Program-made: the position numbers and the translations under genes
DNA from: Prorocentrum cordatum
Taxonomy: Eukaryota; Sar; Dinophyceae; Prorocentrales; Prorocentraceae
Length of the DNA stretch: 64,000 nucleotides
NCBI GenBank assembly: GCA_963575745.1
Contig: CAUYUJ010015034.1
Coordinates: 52,072 to 116,071, forward strand
Direction of reading: 5' to 3'
The notes under the pieces: generated by a model
Database searches by the model: none
What the model was told of the DNA's origin: nothing
What the model saw: only the letters and a program-made list of their open reading frames with translations
In this document: piece by piece, positions 10,680 to 22,093 of the stretch
How the letters are laid out: the number at the start of each line of letters is the position of its first letter
Numbering within the stretch: position 1 is the stretch's first letter

Positions 10680-11762
10680 GAACCGACAAGCAGACATCGG
10701 GTCGGACCCCTGGCCCTCCTTCTCCAGCGCCCCCGCCGCAGGGCGGCGCCGACGACCCCGAGCAAGCCTTGGATTTCAGCTCCTTGGACGCCCTGGCGCT
10801 CGCGCCTGCGCTTGCAAATTTCGGCGACGACAACTTCTTGCATTGGGTCTCTGGGACAGGCCCATCGGGCGCGCGCGTCCAGACGTGCGAGGCCACAGCC
10901 AACGCCGAGTTCACGAGCTCCTGCGACCTCTGGCTCGCCGACGGGGCGTTTCGGATGGCGCCGGGGCCGTTCTCGCAAGTGCACCCGATCCACGCCGTCA
11001 GCAACGGTTTCGCCATTTCACGTTGCCACGCAAGACCGGCAAAACGTGCAGGCGCATACGGGGCAAGGTTTGCGAGTTCATCTCGGAGGGCGCGGCGGAC
11101 AAGACCTTGCTCGTCGACTTCGAGAAGGCGCCCTCCCAGGCAACGCTCCATTATTTCGAAGACATTAACGTGGGCGGCTGTTGGTTCCACTTCGCCGCTG
11201 CTCTCTGGAAGCGAGTGCAGAAACTTGGGCTTGCTACCGAGTGCCGCGAGATCAAGGCGTCCCGCTTGCGCGTGAAGAAGATCCAGTGCTTGGCCTTCCT
11301 GCCGCTGGAGGACGTCATCGCTGCCTTCGAGGTGCTCGCCCGCGAGTTCGACGCAGATCCTGGAGCACTTCGAGGAGACGTGGATCTGCAAGAAGCTCCG
11401 CCGCGGAGCTCGCAAAGAGCCAACTTTCCCAACGCATCTCTGGAGTGCGCGCCAGAGGGCATCAGAAGGAATGTTCTTGACAAACAACATGGCCGAGCTG
11501 TTCCACCGCTTCCAAGCCGACCACTTCGTCGAGAGTAAGCACCCACATGTTCCCCAAGTTCGTTAACACATTGCAGCTCCAGCAGGCTTACGCGAGCAGG
11601 GAGCTTGCGGAGCTCGCGATGGGCGCGCGCAAGAAGCCCGCCCCGGAGACTACGCAGCGCACTGCTTATCAGAAGGAGTTGATCCAGAGGTATCTCCAGG
11701 ACAAGCACGTCGAGGACTTCCTGACGAACACGGCCCAGCTGCACTTGAAGCAGGACCAGTGA
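10680..11762 (+). pseudogene. MULE-type transposase, three frameshifts
   Basis: The coding trace starts about 10690 with a Pro-rich lead and FSSLDALALAPALANFGDDN. The transposase core follows: CDLWLADGAF (first Asp near 10940), KTGKTCRRIRGKVCEFISEG, LLVDFEKA (second Asp near 11116), GGCWFHFAAALWKRVQKLGL, and TNNMAELFHRFQADHF (Glu near 11499). It ends with a helical basic tail (ELIQRYLQDKHVEDFLTN) and a stop at 11760-11762. The homologous peptides lie in three frames, with shifts near 11005, 11352 and 11545, so no complete product is made. The DDE spacing and the NN..E..HR motif are those of MULE transposases. No FLYWCH or other zinc finger is seen upstream, and no terminal inverted repeats could be assigned. 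Confidence 0.75.
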
Positions 11763-12042
11763 GGCCCTGCCTCCACTGGCCCTGTCTGTCCTTCCCCGCG
11801 TTTCCTACTTGGAATGCACTTCGACCTCTGCTGGCCTGCCCCGGCTTCTTCGCACTACAGGCGCGATTCGTCCTCTGTGCCGACGTTCGTGGTGACTCAT
11901 GGATCTTGGCACCTTCGCGCGCTCGTGAACAAAGCCATGCTCGTCCACCCGGGGGTCGCCTGGCCCGTGGGCGTGGGGGGGGTCTCAGCCCCCGGGGCAC
12001 CGACACCTGTCGTGACTCATCGTGAAATCAATGGGAAATTCT

Positions 12043-12360
12043 ACTGAGACGGCTCCACAATCAGAATTCGGAAAACGATATCAATTCCGGGGTTCTGATC
12101 TTTACACGTTTTGCTGCACTTTTCCTCGAAGCCAACCGAACCACAAAGAGACCGACGTTTCCTGCGAGCCCCGCGCGCATGCAAAACATACCATTTCATA
12201 CTGCAATGGCTTCAACATGAAATTCCACAAAACAATATTACTGCATGTATTTTTACGTTTTGACTACCATTCATTTTCGTTTCTGATGGAAACCACACCC
12301 ACAAGCCAAACAACGCATGTTTCCTGCGAGTCGAGCAGGTATGCAATTCGTACCACATGT
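12043..12360 (+). repeat. 150-base dispersed repeat, copies 2 and 3 in tandem
   Basis: Copy 2 (12043-12200) and copy 3 (12212-12358) both align with the block at 5533. Shared anchors are GGAAAACGATAT or CAAAACAATATTACTGCATG, ACGTTTTG, CGTTTCCTGCGAG or ATGTTTCCTGCGAG, and a final CAT-ACTGC or CCACATGTG. Copy 3 runs straight into a TA microsatellite. Confidence 0.65.
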
Positions 12361-12406
12361 GTATATATATATATATATATAGACGCGACGGACGACGGAC
12401 AACGGA

Positions 12407-12437
<31 letters not shown>

Positions 12438-12453
12438 GACGACGGAGACGACG

Positions 12454-12505
<52 letters not shown>

Positions 12506-12736
12506 CGACGGACGACGACGGACGACGGCGACGACGACGACGAAGACGACGCCGGACAACGGAGACGACGACGACGACGACGACGAGGACGACGACGACG
12601 ACGGACGACGAGGACGACAACGGACGACGAACAACGGACGACAACGACGACGACGACGACGAACGACGACGGACGCCCACGGACGAGACGGACGACGACG
12701 GACGACGACGACGACGACGGACGACGACGAAGCACA

Positions 12737-12776
<40 letters not shown>

Positions 12777-12850
12777 ACGACAACGAACGACGACGGGACG
12801 GACACGACGACGACGGACGACGACGACGACGACGACCACGACGACGGACG

Positions 12851-12886
<36 letters not shown>

Positions 12887-13045
12887 ACGACCACGACCAC
12901 GACGGACGACGACTGGACGACGACGAACGGACGACCGGACGACGACGAACGCTGACGACGACGGACGACGGACGACGACGACGGACGACGGACGACGACG
13001 ACGACGACGACCGACGACGACGACGACGACGGAGACGATGGACGT
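12360..13045. repeat. TA microsatellite then GAC/GACGG array
   Basis: 12360-12380 is (TA)n. 12382-13045 is GAC triplets interrupted by GGAC, AAC and GAG. Open frames in it (poly-Asp, poly-Arg, poly-Thr, and poly-Ser/Val on the other strand) are repeat artefacts. Confidence 0.95.
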
Positions 13046-13515
13046 CGCGGGCCGGCGTCGCGGCTCCGGCGAGGTGGTGTCCGGCGTTGCGGTCCGGCGT
13101 CGAGGTCCTGGCGAAGCGGGTGCCGGCGTCGCGGTGTGGCGTCGCGGTTCTGGCGAGGCAGCGTCGGGCGTGGCGGTCCGGCGTCGCGGCCTCGGCGTGG
13201 CGGAGTCCGGCGTGGCGGGCGTCGCGGTCTGGCGTCGCGGTCTCATGTCCTAACGGGCGGCGGCGGCGGCGGCGGACCCTATCGGGCGGCGGCGGCGGCG
13301 CCGCCGCCAGTTCTGGCGTGCCGGTTCTGGCGTCGCGGTTCTGGCGTGCCGGTTCTGGCATACCGGCTCTGGCGAGGAGGGTCTGGCGTGCCGGCCCTGG
13401 CGTGCCGGCTCTGGCGTCGAGGTTTTGGCGTCGCGGTTCTGGCGTCGCGGTTCTGGCGTCGCGGTTGTCTGGCGTCGCGGTGTCTGGCGTCGCGGTCTCT
13501 GGCGTCGCGGTCTTG
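13046..13515. repeat. GGCGTCGCGGTTCT minisatellite, 14-18 base units
   Basis: About 30 degenerate units of TGGCGTCGCGGTTC or TGGCGTGCCGGTTC, interrupted by a short GGC run at 13255-13310. It is followed by 60 bases of TATACGTATATG-type sequence. Confidence 0.9.
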
Positions 13516-13569
13516 CCTCTGTACATACGTATATGTGCAAAGTTGCGTGTATATATAAATATATGTAGC

Positions 13570-14200
13570 AAACCCGGAGACGGAACCCCCCAAGAGTCCC
13601 CAGATCTGACCACACTCGCTGAGTCATCTCATGATCCCCCGTGACTGTTCAGGTTGTCATGGGCCCCCCTCAGCGAAAGAACAAACTGGGGTCGGCGGCA
13701 GAGGCGGCAGCCTTTAAAAAATAGCTCCTCCCTGTCGCACCCTGCAGCCAGTCGGACTGGCAGGCTGGGCGTTTCGCCTGAGACTTTCTGTACCGCTTAT
13801 GATCCTGAAGCTTAGATGGTGGCAACAGCTTCAGATGGAGGGTGGGTCGCTTCCAAAATGTGGCTCTCGCCTTAGCGCCACGCACACTCGTTTTACATAA
13901 TGAGGGAGGGTCGTTTTCGAAATGTGTCTCTCGCCCCAGCGCCGCGCGCATTCGTCTCAACATACTGCAAGAGTTCCATGTTTTCCCATGGGTTAACGTA
14001 CCAGAAGTGGTTTTGGAACGATTCAGGACTGCCAGGGCGCAACAGTCACGTTGATTCGCGGCGTTGAATCTCAAGGAATGATGCTATGGACGATACAAGA
14101 CAGTCAAGACGCAAAAGTCAGGTTGATCCGTGGTGTTGGAACCCCGAGACTAATGTTTTGGTGCGCTTCAGGATCTTCGAGAGAGCGTGATCCACCGCCG
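13570..14200. other. Non-coding stretch with two short tandem duplications
   Basis: No gene is seen. A block of about 70 bases around GGGTCGCTTCCAAAATGTGG is repeated as GGGTCGTTTTCGAAATGTGT (13846-13975). A 67-base block around CAGTCACGTTGATTCGCGG is repeated as AAGTCAGGTTGATCCGTGG (14024-14150). Confidence 0.6.
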
Positions 14201-14359
14201 CTTTACTGTGGAAATTCCCCCCCTCCTCTTCCAGAGCCCGGGGATCCCCCCCCCCTGAAAATCACCCCCCTGCTCGAACCCTCCCTCCCCTCCCCCCTCC
14301 CCACTTCCCTTCACCCTGCAAAACCCATCCCTTCCCCCTTAACCCCTCCCCCCCCCTCC

Positions 14360-15770
14360 GGAAAACTGGGAAAGGTCACTACTACCGGTTCGACCCCCCC
14401 CCCTTCCAGAAAACCAGGGGGGGGTCACTACCGGTACGAACCCACCCACCCCACTCACCGCCGGCAAACGACTCCCAGGTCCCCACCACCGTCCTCACCA
14501 CCGCCCTCACCGCTGTCCCAGCACCACCGTCCCCACCACCACTGTCCCCACTGTCCCAACTGTTACCACCACTGTCCCCACTGTCCCCACCAGTGCCCCC
14601 GCCACTGTCCCACTGTCCCCACCACTGTCCCATTGTCCCCACTGTCCCCACCACTGTCCCACTGTCCTCACTGTCCCCGCCGCGGTCCCACCGAGCTGTC
14701 CCACTGTTCCCACCACTGTCCCCACCACTGTCCTCACTGTCCCCACTTTCACACCACCCCACCACCGTTCTCACCACCGCCCTCACCACTGTCCCCACCA
14801 CCACCGTCCCCACCACCACCGGCCCCACCACTGTCCCACTGTCCCCACCACTGTCCCACTGTCCTCGCTGTTCCAACTATTGTCCACACTGTCCCCACAA
14901 GTGCCCCCACCAGTGTCTCACTGTCCCCACTGTCCCGATCACTGTCCCCACCACGGTCCGACTTTCCCCATTGTCCCCGCTGTCCCCACCACTGTCCCAC
15001 TGTCCCCACCTCTGTCCCACTGTCCCCAGTCCCCACCGCTGTCCCACTGAGCTGTCCCACGGTCCCCACTGTCCCCGCCGCTGTCCCACTGAGCTGTTCC
15101 CACCACTGTCCCCACTGTCCCCACCACAGTCCCCACTGTACCACTATCCCATTGTCCCACCACCGCTCTCACCACCGCCCTCACCACTGTCCCCACCACT
15201 GTCCCACTGTTTCCACTGTCCCACTGTCCCCACACCACTATCCCCACTGTCCCCACCGCTATCCCACTGTGCTGTTCCATTGTCCCCACTGTCCCCACAC
15301 CACTGTCCCACTGTCCCCACTGTCCCCACCACTCTTCCCACTGCACCACTGTACCATTGTCCCACCACTATCCTCACCATCGCCCTCACCACCGTCTCCA
15401 CCACTACCGTCCCAGCCACTGTCCCACTGTACCCACTGTCTCCACCACTGTCCTACTGTCCCCACATCACTGTCCCCATCACCACCGTCCCCACCACTGT
15501 CCCACTGTCCCCACCGCTATCCCACTGTCCCCGCACCATTGTCCCCACCACCACCGTCCCCACCATTGTCCCAGTCTCCCCACCACTGTCTCACTGTCCC
15601 GAGGAGCGGGAATCGTTTGCCGGCGGCGAAGGGAGAGGGGAGGGGCTCGAACGGGGAGTGATTCCCCCCCCCATTTTTATGAAGGACTTGGGAGGGGGAG
15701 GGGGGGGATTCGAACCGGCAGTGACCCTCCCACCCGGTTTTCGAGGGGGGGGGACGGGTGGGAACCCCCA
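14360..15770. repeat. CCACTGTCCC minisatellite bounded by inverted repeats
   Basis: 14490-15598 is an array of CCCCACTGTCC and CCACCACTGTCC units. The left flank (14409-14477: AAAACCAGGGG, GGTCACTACCGGTACGAACC, CGCCGGCAAACGACTCCC) is the imperfect reverse complement of the right flank (15608-15741: GGGAATCGTTTGCCGGCGG, GATTCGAACCGGCAGTGACC, CACCCGGTTTT). An extra left-arm copy lies at 14360-14396. Open frames through it (His/Pro/Ser on plus, Gly/Val/Gln on minus) are translated repeat. Confidence 0.85.
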
Positions 15771-15898
15771 GTGACAGCCCCTGGCTTTCCGCCAGCAGCG
15801 GTAGAACACGCCCTTTCGGATCTTGAAACAGTTGTCTCCCAACGGGACACTTCCCTCAGTGAGAATAAATCCTCGTAGGGGCCTGTGAAGGGAGTTTG

Positions 15899-16365
15899 GA
15901 GAGAGAGAGAGAGATATATATATATATATATATATATAGATTTCCAACATTGTTGATGAGTCTTGGGTTTGCACTGGTTTTCCCTTCCTCCCCCTTCTCC
16001 TCCTGTTGCGTTGGTCGGAAATAAGCCGTACAGCTAGCCTACTCCTCCTCGTCTTCCCTCCTCCTCCTCCCTCCTCCTCCTCCTCCTCCTCCTCCTCCTC
16101 CTCCTCCTCTTCCTCCTCCTCCTCCTCCTCCTCCTCCTCTTCCTCCTCCTCCTCCTCCTCCTCCCACTTTGATATTCGATTCTCTCCCTCTTCCTCCTCA
16201 TCCTCCTTTTCATTCCTGCTTCCTCCTCTTCCTCAGCCTCTTCCTCCTCGGTCCTCCCTATTCAGCCTCATCCTCAATCTTCCCTTCATCCCTCCTCTTT
16301 CCCCCCTTCATCCTCCTCCTCCTCCTCCTCCTCCTCCTCCTCCTCCTCCTCCTCCTCCTCCTCCC
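15899..16365. repeat. GA, TA and TCC microsatellites
   Basis: (GA)n and (TA)n at 15899-15940, then TCC-rich tracts at 16040-16165 and 16308-16362 with imperfect TCC between. A 370-codon frame over this region is mostly poly-Ser and poly-Pro and is not supported as a gene. Another CTC tract follows at 16980-17060. Confidence 0.95.
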
Positions 16366-17650
16366 CATCCGCAGTCCAGACTTCGGCCTCGCGCTGCGTG
16401 CCCCCCCAAAGCTCCTCTAGCTCGGAGAGGAACAAATCGAACGTGCCTCCCCGCGACGGCTGCTCGTGTGACAGGGCCTGCGGCCGTTGGCGCGGTGGTG
16501 GCCAGGGAGGTCAATGAGACGCAGGGTGCGGAGGATCAAAACGAGGCTATCCTTCTCTCTCCTCCTCCGCCTCCTCCTCCTCCTCCTCCTTCTCCTCCTG
16601 CGGCAGCGGCCCCGGGGCTCCCGAGTCCGCGGGGAACACCGGGGCTTTCGGCGGGCGGCGAGCGCCGGCTCGCGCAGCCGCCGCGCGCGCCCCGCCGCGC
16701 GCCCCGCCTGGCCGCGCGCGGCCTCCAGCGACGCCGCCGGGGGCCGCCGCGCTGCCCGGCGCGTTGCCGCCAGCGCCCTCCTCGCTGCAGCAGCTCGGCG
16801 AGCCGCCGCCCCGCCGCCCTGGGGCGGCGCCTCGGAGCCGGCTGCTACACCACGCGCGAGCCGCCGCGCCGCGCCGGCGGGCCGCCCGGCGCCCCGCTGC
16901 CGCGCGCGCCGCAACTGCCAGCCCGGCGCCCCCAGCCGGCGCGCGCCGCCGCTGCCTCCGCCGCCGCCGCCGACGCCGCCAGCGCCTCTCCTCCTCCTCC
17001 TCTCCTCCTCCTCCTCCTCCTCCTCCTCCTCCTCCCCCTCCTCCTCCTCCTCCTTGTGCTACTCCTCGTCTTCCGTGTCTGTACTGGGATATTTCACTGT
17101 GGCCCACGTCCGCAGTGAAACAATAAAAACGTAATTGTCAGCATTCCATATATAGATACCGAACGATTTCTCCCGACTATCATAATATCCGCGCTTGCTA
17201 CATGTATGGGAACAAAACCACAAACCTGCCTTGTTTATTGAAGTCTGTCCGTATAACACACATACAAGTTATTTGCCTATGTCGTCAGGTCGAAAAGGGA
17301 GTAGAACGTGGCAACGATTCCCTGCCTTCTTGGTGCGCTCATTGTGGGCCTCAATATCAACTGTCCAATCAGCAAGTGCACGTCCTCCGTTCAGAACGGG
17401 TGGGGGAAGATCGAAGAACGGTGGTGGTGCAGACGAGGAGAAGAAAGAGGACAATAGCGACGATCATACGAAGAACGCCGGCGAAGAGGAGGATGAGGAA
17501 ATCCCTGGAAATACTCAATATCTCCCGAAGCCTAGGCCATCTTGGGCCGTCTTGGGAATGGAATGGAAGTCCGCAAGAGAAATAAAATAAGGAAAAAAAG
17601 CGGCTCGGCGCCCCCGCCAGAGCCACTGGGAGGCTCGCCACGCGCAGCCT
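16366..17650. other. GC-rich then AT-richer sequence, no gene recognised
   Basis: 16366-16980 is GC-rich with open frames on both strands that give Arg/Ala/Pro-rich peptides and no domain. 17110-17290 is AT-rich. A plus-strand frame at 17195-17590 ends in a charged tail (GGADEEKKEDNSDDHTKNAG) and might be part of an exon, but there is nothing to tie it to a family. Confidence 0.4.
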
Positions 17651-17653
17651 CAC

Positions 17654-20600
17654 CTACTCCTCGAGGTCGGAATCGCACTCTTCCATGGCACCGGCGCGCC
17701 GCTGTTTGCGCCAACGATGCACGGCCGCCTCTACGTCTTCCTCGTCCAGGCCGTAGGCTGCCAAGAGTTCAGCCCTGGTCAGCATGCGCCTGGGCGCCTT
17801 GCTCCCCGTCTGGGGCCCGACCGTGGGCCCAGCCGCTGGTGCGCCGCCGAAGTCTGGCCCCAGGCGCACGGCGAGGTCTGCCGAAGTCGGCCCCCGCTGC
17901 CTGGAGAGCACCCACGTTCGGCACTGTCAGTGCCCTGGGTGCCAGCCGTCAGCCAGGCGGGCCCTCTGGCGCTGGAGCGCGGGCAGTTGCTCCGTGGCAC
18001 GCGCCTGCCAGGTTGCGGGCGCATTTCGCGCCATAGGCCCCGCGCCTCAGACATGCCGCCAGGGTCTAAGGCGGGCGGCCGGGAGCGGTGGCCTCGGCAG
18101 TCCTGAGCTAATGCGAAGCTGTCTGGATCCTTTGCGCGCCGCTCCTCCGCCGCCGCCGTCGACAGCCGCGGGCTCGGCGCCGGCTTCGGCGTGCTCGGTG
18201 CTGGGCCGTCGCCGACGACAAGCTCCACCTCGGCGCCGCCCTCGGGCTGCCCATGCGGCTGGGCTTCCAAGGCATCGCAGTCCTTGATGCCGTCGTCGGC
18301 CAGGGTCGCGCGAAGCTCCCCCGACCAGCGCGCGGCCTCCTGGGCGACGTCGCACAGCGCGAGCGTGAGCTCCTCAGCCTCCACGGGCATGCCGCGGCAT
18401 TCTGCCCTGCTGTTGGCCCGCGCGTCGGCGGCTGCGTTGCCGTCGCGCTCCGCGGGTCGCCCTCCCAGCGTCGACGTCGGCGCGCGCGGCGCGGGCGAGG
18501 ACCTTCGTGACTGCGAAATCTCCGACCTCAAAGGGTGCACCAAAATGGCCCCCTCAGGTGGGCCCGCTCGTCGCGCTCGTCTCCCGAGGAGCCCCCTGGC
18601 CCGCGCCTCAGGGCGGCCGCGGTGCCGGCGCACTCGACGAAGAAGTCGAGGTGCCCCATGATGGTGGGGCACCTCGACTTCTGCGGGAGCGCGAAGATAG
18701 CGAAATCCTCGCCGTCGCGGCTGAGCTGCCCAGGGCACATTGCCAACGGTGCGGGGCCATAAGCAGCAGCTTCAGGTACGCCCCAGCGGTTGCACTGAAC
18801 GACCGCCCACCCAGCCCGGCCGATGCCTGGGGGGCGCCCTGCGAAGGCGGAGCCGTCCGTGAACAGCATCGCCGCGCTGGATGCCATGGGCCGGCCCGTC
18901 CGCGCTGCGAAAGCCTCCGAGCCTGACTGCGTGCGCCCGCGCAGCGGCCTGCCTCTGGGCGCAGATGCTGACTCGGCGGCGGCTCCCGTCATTGGCGTCG
19001 GCCCCAAGGCTGCGCGCGCGCTGCGCCTCGAGGCCTCGGGGCCGAGCGCCCAGCGCGGCGCGAGGACAGCCTCGACCCCCGAGACCGAGACGAGGTACGC
19101 GAGCGTCCTCTCGTGCACTGGCAGCTGCAGCGCCGAGAGGCTGGCTGTGACGTCGGCGGTTGCGCTGCAAAGCTCTGCCACCTTCGCCTGCGCCCCGACG
19201 CCCCGGGCGGCGATATCGTCGACGACGCCGCGAATGGCAAGGCAAGACCTGCCTACCATGGCCTCCCGAGCTGACGAGGAGGAGCGTGGCCATGGAAGTC
19301 GCGCCGCAGCTGACGGACACGATCGCCCCGGTAGGCCGCGCCTTTCGCGAGAACTCACCGCCTCGCGTGACCGCCCTGGGGGCCGCGTAGATCGCGCACA
19401 AGGCCCGCGGCACACTCATGGGGAAGCCCTCCGCGCATCCCAGCCCGCGCGCTCGCAGGACTTCGAGCCGCCTCCCCAGAAGGCGCTGCACGGGCGCGCC
19501 TGCTCCCAGGCCCTGCAAAGAGGCTGCCGCACCCGGCTGTAGACCTTGAGCAACAATGGCAACGGCCCAATTTGGCTTGACGCCCCCGTCAAGTTTCCCC
19601 AGGAACACGATGCTGTTGACTAGCGCGTCGGCCATGACGACGGCCCCCTCCGGCCGCGCTTCGAAGTGGTTGACTAAGTCCACAAATCGCTGCTGCGTCT
19701 CCAATGGCAGATCGAGGATCCAGGGCAGGTGGAACTTGCCCCAGCCTTGGCCTGCCTTGGCCTTGTATCGTCGGCACGCGTGCTGGACATCAGGCAGCGT
19801 GATAGGCGGCAGGCTATCGCTGCAGCTCCAAGCCCAGGGCCCTGATCCAGCATGCCGGGTGCACATGGGCAACCAATCCTGCGGCAACATCTCCAGCGCT
19901 GCGACCCCGTTGACAGGCAGCGGGCGGGGCCCCGAGTCGGCCTCAAGCAGGGCCCCAGCCGACGGCAGCGGCCCCTTGATCCTCCGGCGGGCGATGCGCC
20001 CTCCGTTCTGCACGGCGCCCGCCGCGAACGCGCGCCAGCGTGCCCGCGCGGATGCCGCGTGGGTCGCCTGAGCCTGCGCCTCCGCGGTCTGGAGTTTCTC
20101 TAGCGCGCGTTGGCGCATCGCGTCGTCCACCCCGTCCAGCTCGTCCAGGAGCTCCTGAGCCCGCCCCGGCGTGATGCCCGAGTCCTGGAAATCCAATGTC
20201 TGGATAGTGCGTCGGAAGACGCGCCGCCACTGAGCGCGCAGCGCACGCCCTCGTGCACTGAGAGGTCGCCCTGCCAAGCTGGCTGCCTCCCCTGCGAGCA
20301 GCCGGAAGCTCTTCCACATGGGCGCGCGGCCGTCGAGGCGCTCCACCAGCGCGCGGTCCCAGGCGTCGCGGAGAGGGGCCCGTGCCAGGCGGCGCCCCTG
20401 GGCGCGTCCAGGCCTACGTCGTGCAAAGCGTCGAGCCGCGCCTCGGAGTTCCCGAGCTACCACGAAGAAATCTAATGTGGCGGCGCAATCATCTGGCTCC
20501 GGGTTGCGAGCCCAGCACGCGGCGCCGAAGGGCGCAACGATCGCGCCCAGGAGGGAATCGGCCCACGCGAATCCTCCAACACCGCTGATGTTCCAGTCCC

Positions 20601-20902
20601 CCTGCACGACGCACGGCGCGTTGAGCTCGAGGATCGCCGCCGCCAGGAGAGCCAGCAGCCCGACGTTGAAATCGCCGAGGCCGGAGCTGTCTCCGTCTTC
20701 TAGGTAGACTGAGACGGCGGCCACCTAATTCCACGCCGCCGAAGTTCAGGGCCCGGCCTGCGAGGCGGCCCTGATAGGCCTCACCCAAGTCGAGCTGAAA
20801 GGGGTTCGAAGGGATGGCCTGGGAGACCCCTGCCGCCACGCTCCCAGAAGATTCGAGCGGGCCCGGTCCCGTCGAAGCAGCCCTGCTGAAAGTCATGGTC
20901 AT
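17654..20902 (-). pseudogene. Dinoflagellate LINE ORF2: endonuclease, partial RT, RNase H
   Basis: Read leftwards. The endonuclease has PCVVQGDWNISGVGGF (GDWN motif, about 20600) and TLDFFVVARELRG. The linker and RT fingers reach SIVFLGKLDGGVKP (about 19580). One RT-palm piece reads LLKVYSRVRQPLCRAWEQA. The sequence then jumps to APRAVTRGGEFSRKARPTGA and a second catalytic motif, GVVDDIAARG (about 19210). RNase H begins LFTDGSAFAGR (about 18850) and ends DGNAAADARANSRAECRGMP. The C-terminus is LTRAELLAAYGLDEEDVEAA with a TAG stop at 17651-17653. The palm segment with the first catalytic Asp appears to be deleted between about 19430 and 19450. Frame changes occur near 20710, 19540, 19270 and 18560. 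The copy is dead. The family assignment rests on domain order and remembered relatives. Confidence 0.75.
18641..18682. repeat. Perfect 18-base inverted repeat with 6-base spacer
   Basis: Left arm 18641-18658, spacer TGATGG, right arm 18665-18682, with no mismatch. It lies in the RNase H region of the LINE and adds a local inverted duplication to the reading frame. Confidence 0.9.
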
Positions 20903-21007
20903 GTGGCGCCGGTCAGCCCACTCCCGATCGCGCCCATCGCGCTCCGGGCGAGCGCCGGCAGCCCTGCTCCGCCGCGAGGAGCACGTGCCAATCCAAGGCT
21001 GCCTGGG

Positions 21008-22093
21008 CTAAGCTCCGCACGGTGGCGCTGACCCCAAAAATGCGCAGGTCGGCAGTCGTCCGGCCCGCCTTCGGCCAAGGCGCGCTGCCCTCCCCGCCTG
21101 CACGATCCGTCTCAGGCCGCCGAAGAACGGGCGGGAGAGACGCGGAGCCCCGGGGAAGCGGGCCTGGCTGCAGGGCCCCTGACCGCCCCCAGGGTCGCTG
21201 GGGGCGCTACCCAGGCGACTTCTTCTTGCTGATGGTCTTGGCGACCAGCTGCCCCGCCAGCCGCGCGGCCGCCCTGGCCTTTGCTCGCCTGGCGGCGCGA
21301 TCGCCGTCGCCAGCAGCGGCAACCGCGCCGCCGGCGTCCAGCTCGACCAAGACCGCGTCGAGGGCGGCATGGTCCTCCCCATCGAGCACGTCGAGGTCTC
21401 GAAGTTCTGGTTGGGCTTCTGCTCCTCCGCCTCCTCCTGCTCCTTCGGCGCCTCCTCCATCTCCCGGTCCAGCAGCCGGATCAGCAAGTGCTGGCGCTGC
21501 GCCTGCGAGCGGGGGAATGCCGCCAGGCCGCCTGCCGCAGCTCCGCGCGCCGCCCGCGGCTGCTCCGGCGCGGTCTCCGCTTCGATGTCAGCCTCAGCAG
21601 CGGCCTGCGCGGCGCCCACGGCCGCCTGGCGGGGGCCGGCGGTGGCGCCGACCAAGAGCTTCCCGAGGTTCAGCGCCGCACGTGCCCGGCAGCTCTGGGG
21701 CGCCCCTTCCTTGGGCAGCGCCGAGGGCACCGCCGCCAGCGCCCGGGCGCCCCGTTGCTTCTGCAACTCAGCTTTCTCATCGGCCGCCTTGGCGTGCTCG
21801 GCCTAGGGCGTGGCGGCGATCTTTTCCATGGCCGCGGGAATGTCAGTGAGCTCCAAACGCTCGACCAACTTCCGCTTGCGGCGCAACTTCTCATCGAGCA
21901 CCTTGAGTTGGACGTGGACCGGCTTTGCCGCCAGCCGAGCGGCCTGCAGGGCGCGGAGCTGCCCCCGCTTCTCCGCGCGGAGCTGCTCGACCCCGGTGCC
22001 CTCCATGCCGTCCGGGGCGTCGAGGTCGGCGCGCGGCCGGTCTGCCTTGGCCGACGCAGCAGCGCCAGCGTGGCCCTCGCTCCTCGAAGCCAT
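21008..22093 (-). pseudogene. LINE upstream ORF (ORF1-like coiled-coil region)
   Basis: The minus-strand frame from 22093 contains a charged helical stretch (RGQLRALQAARLAAKPVHVQ, LDEKLRRKRKLVERLELTDI, AAMEKIAATP). It meets a TAG at 21803-21805 and then continues with KADEKAELQKQRGARALAA, LNLGKLLVGATAGPRQ, QRQHLLIRLLDREMEEAPKE and QEEAEEQKPNQNFET. Past about 21400 the better peptide moves to another frame (LDGEDHAALDAVLVELDAGG, ending KTISKKKSPG at 21207). This fits the coiled-coil N-terminal region that precedes the endonuclease in such LINEs. The orientation matches the ORF2 remnant at its 3' side. The true start is not visible; the sequence above 22100 to 22770 may also belong but shows no motif. 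Confidence 0.5.

Noticed and set aside
12382-13045. Frames of 300-540 codons over the GAC array
   Set aside because: Homopolymeric Asp, Arg, Thr, Ser and Val runs from a triplet repeat; no unique sequence supports a gene.
15899-17118. 370-codon Ser/Pro-rich frame as a secreted or cell-surface protein
   Set aside because: The frame is dominated by TCC microsatellites and changes character with tract length; no domain.
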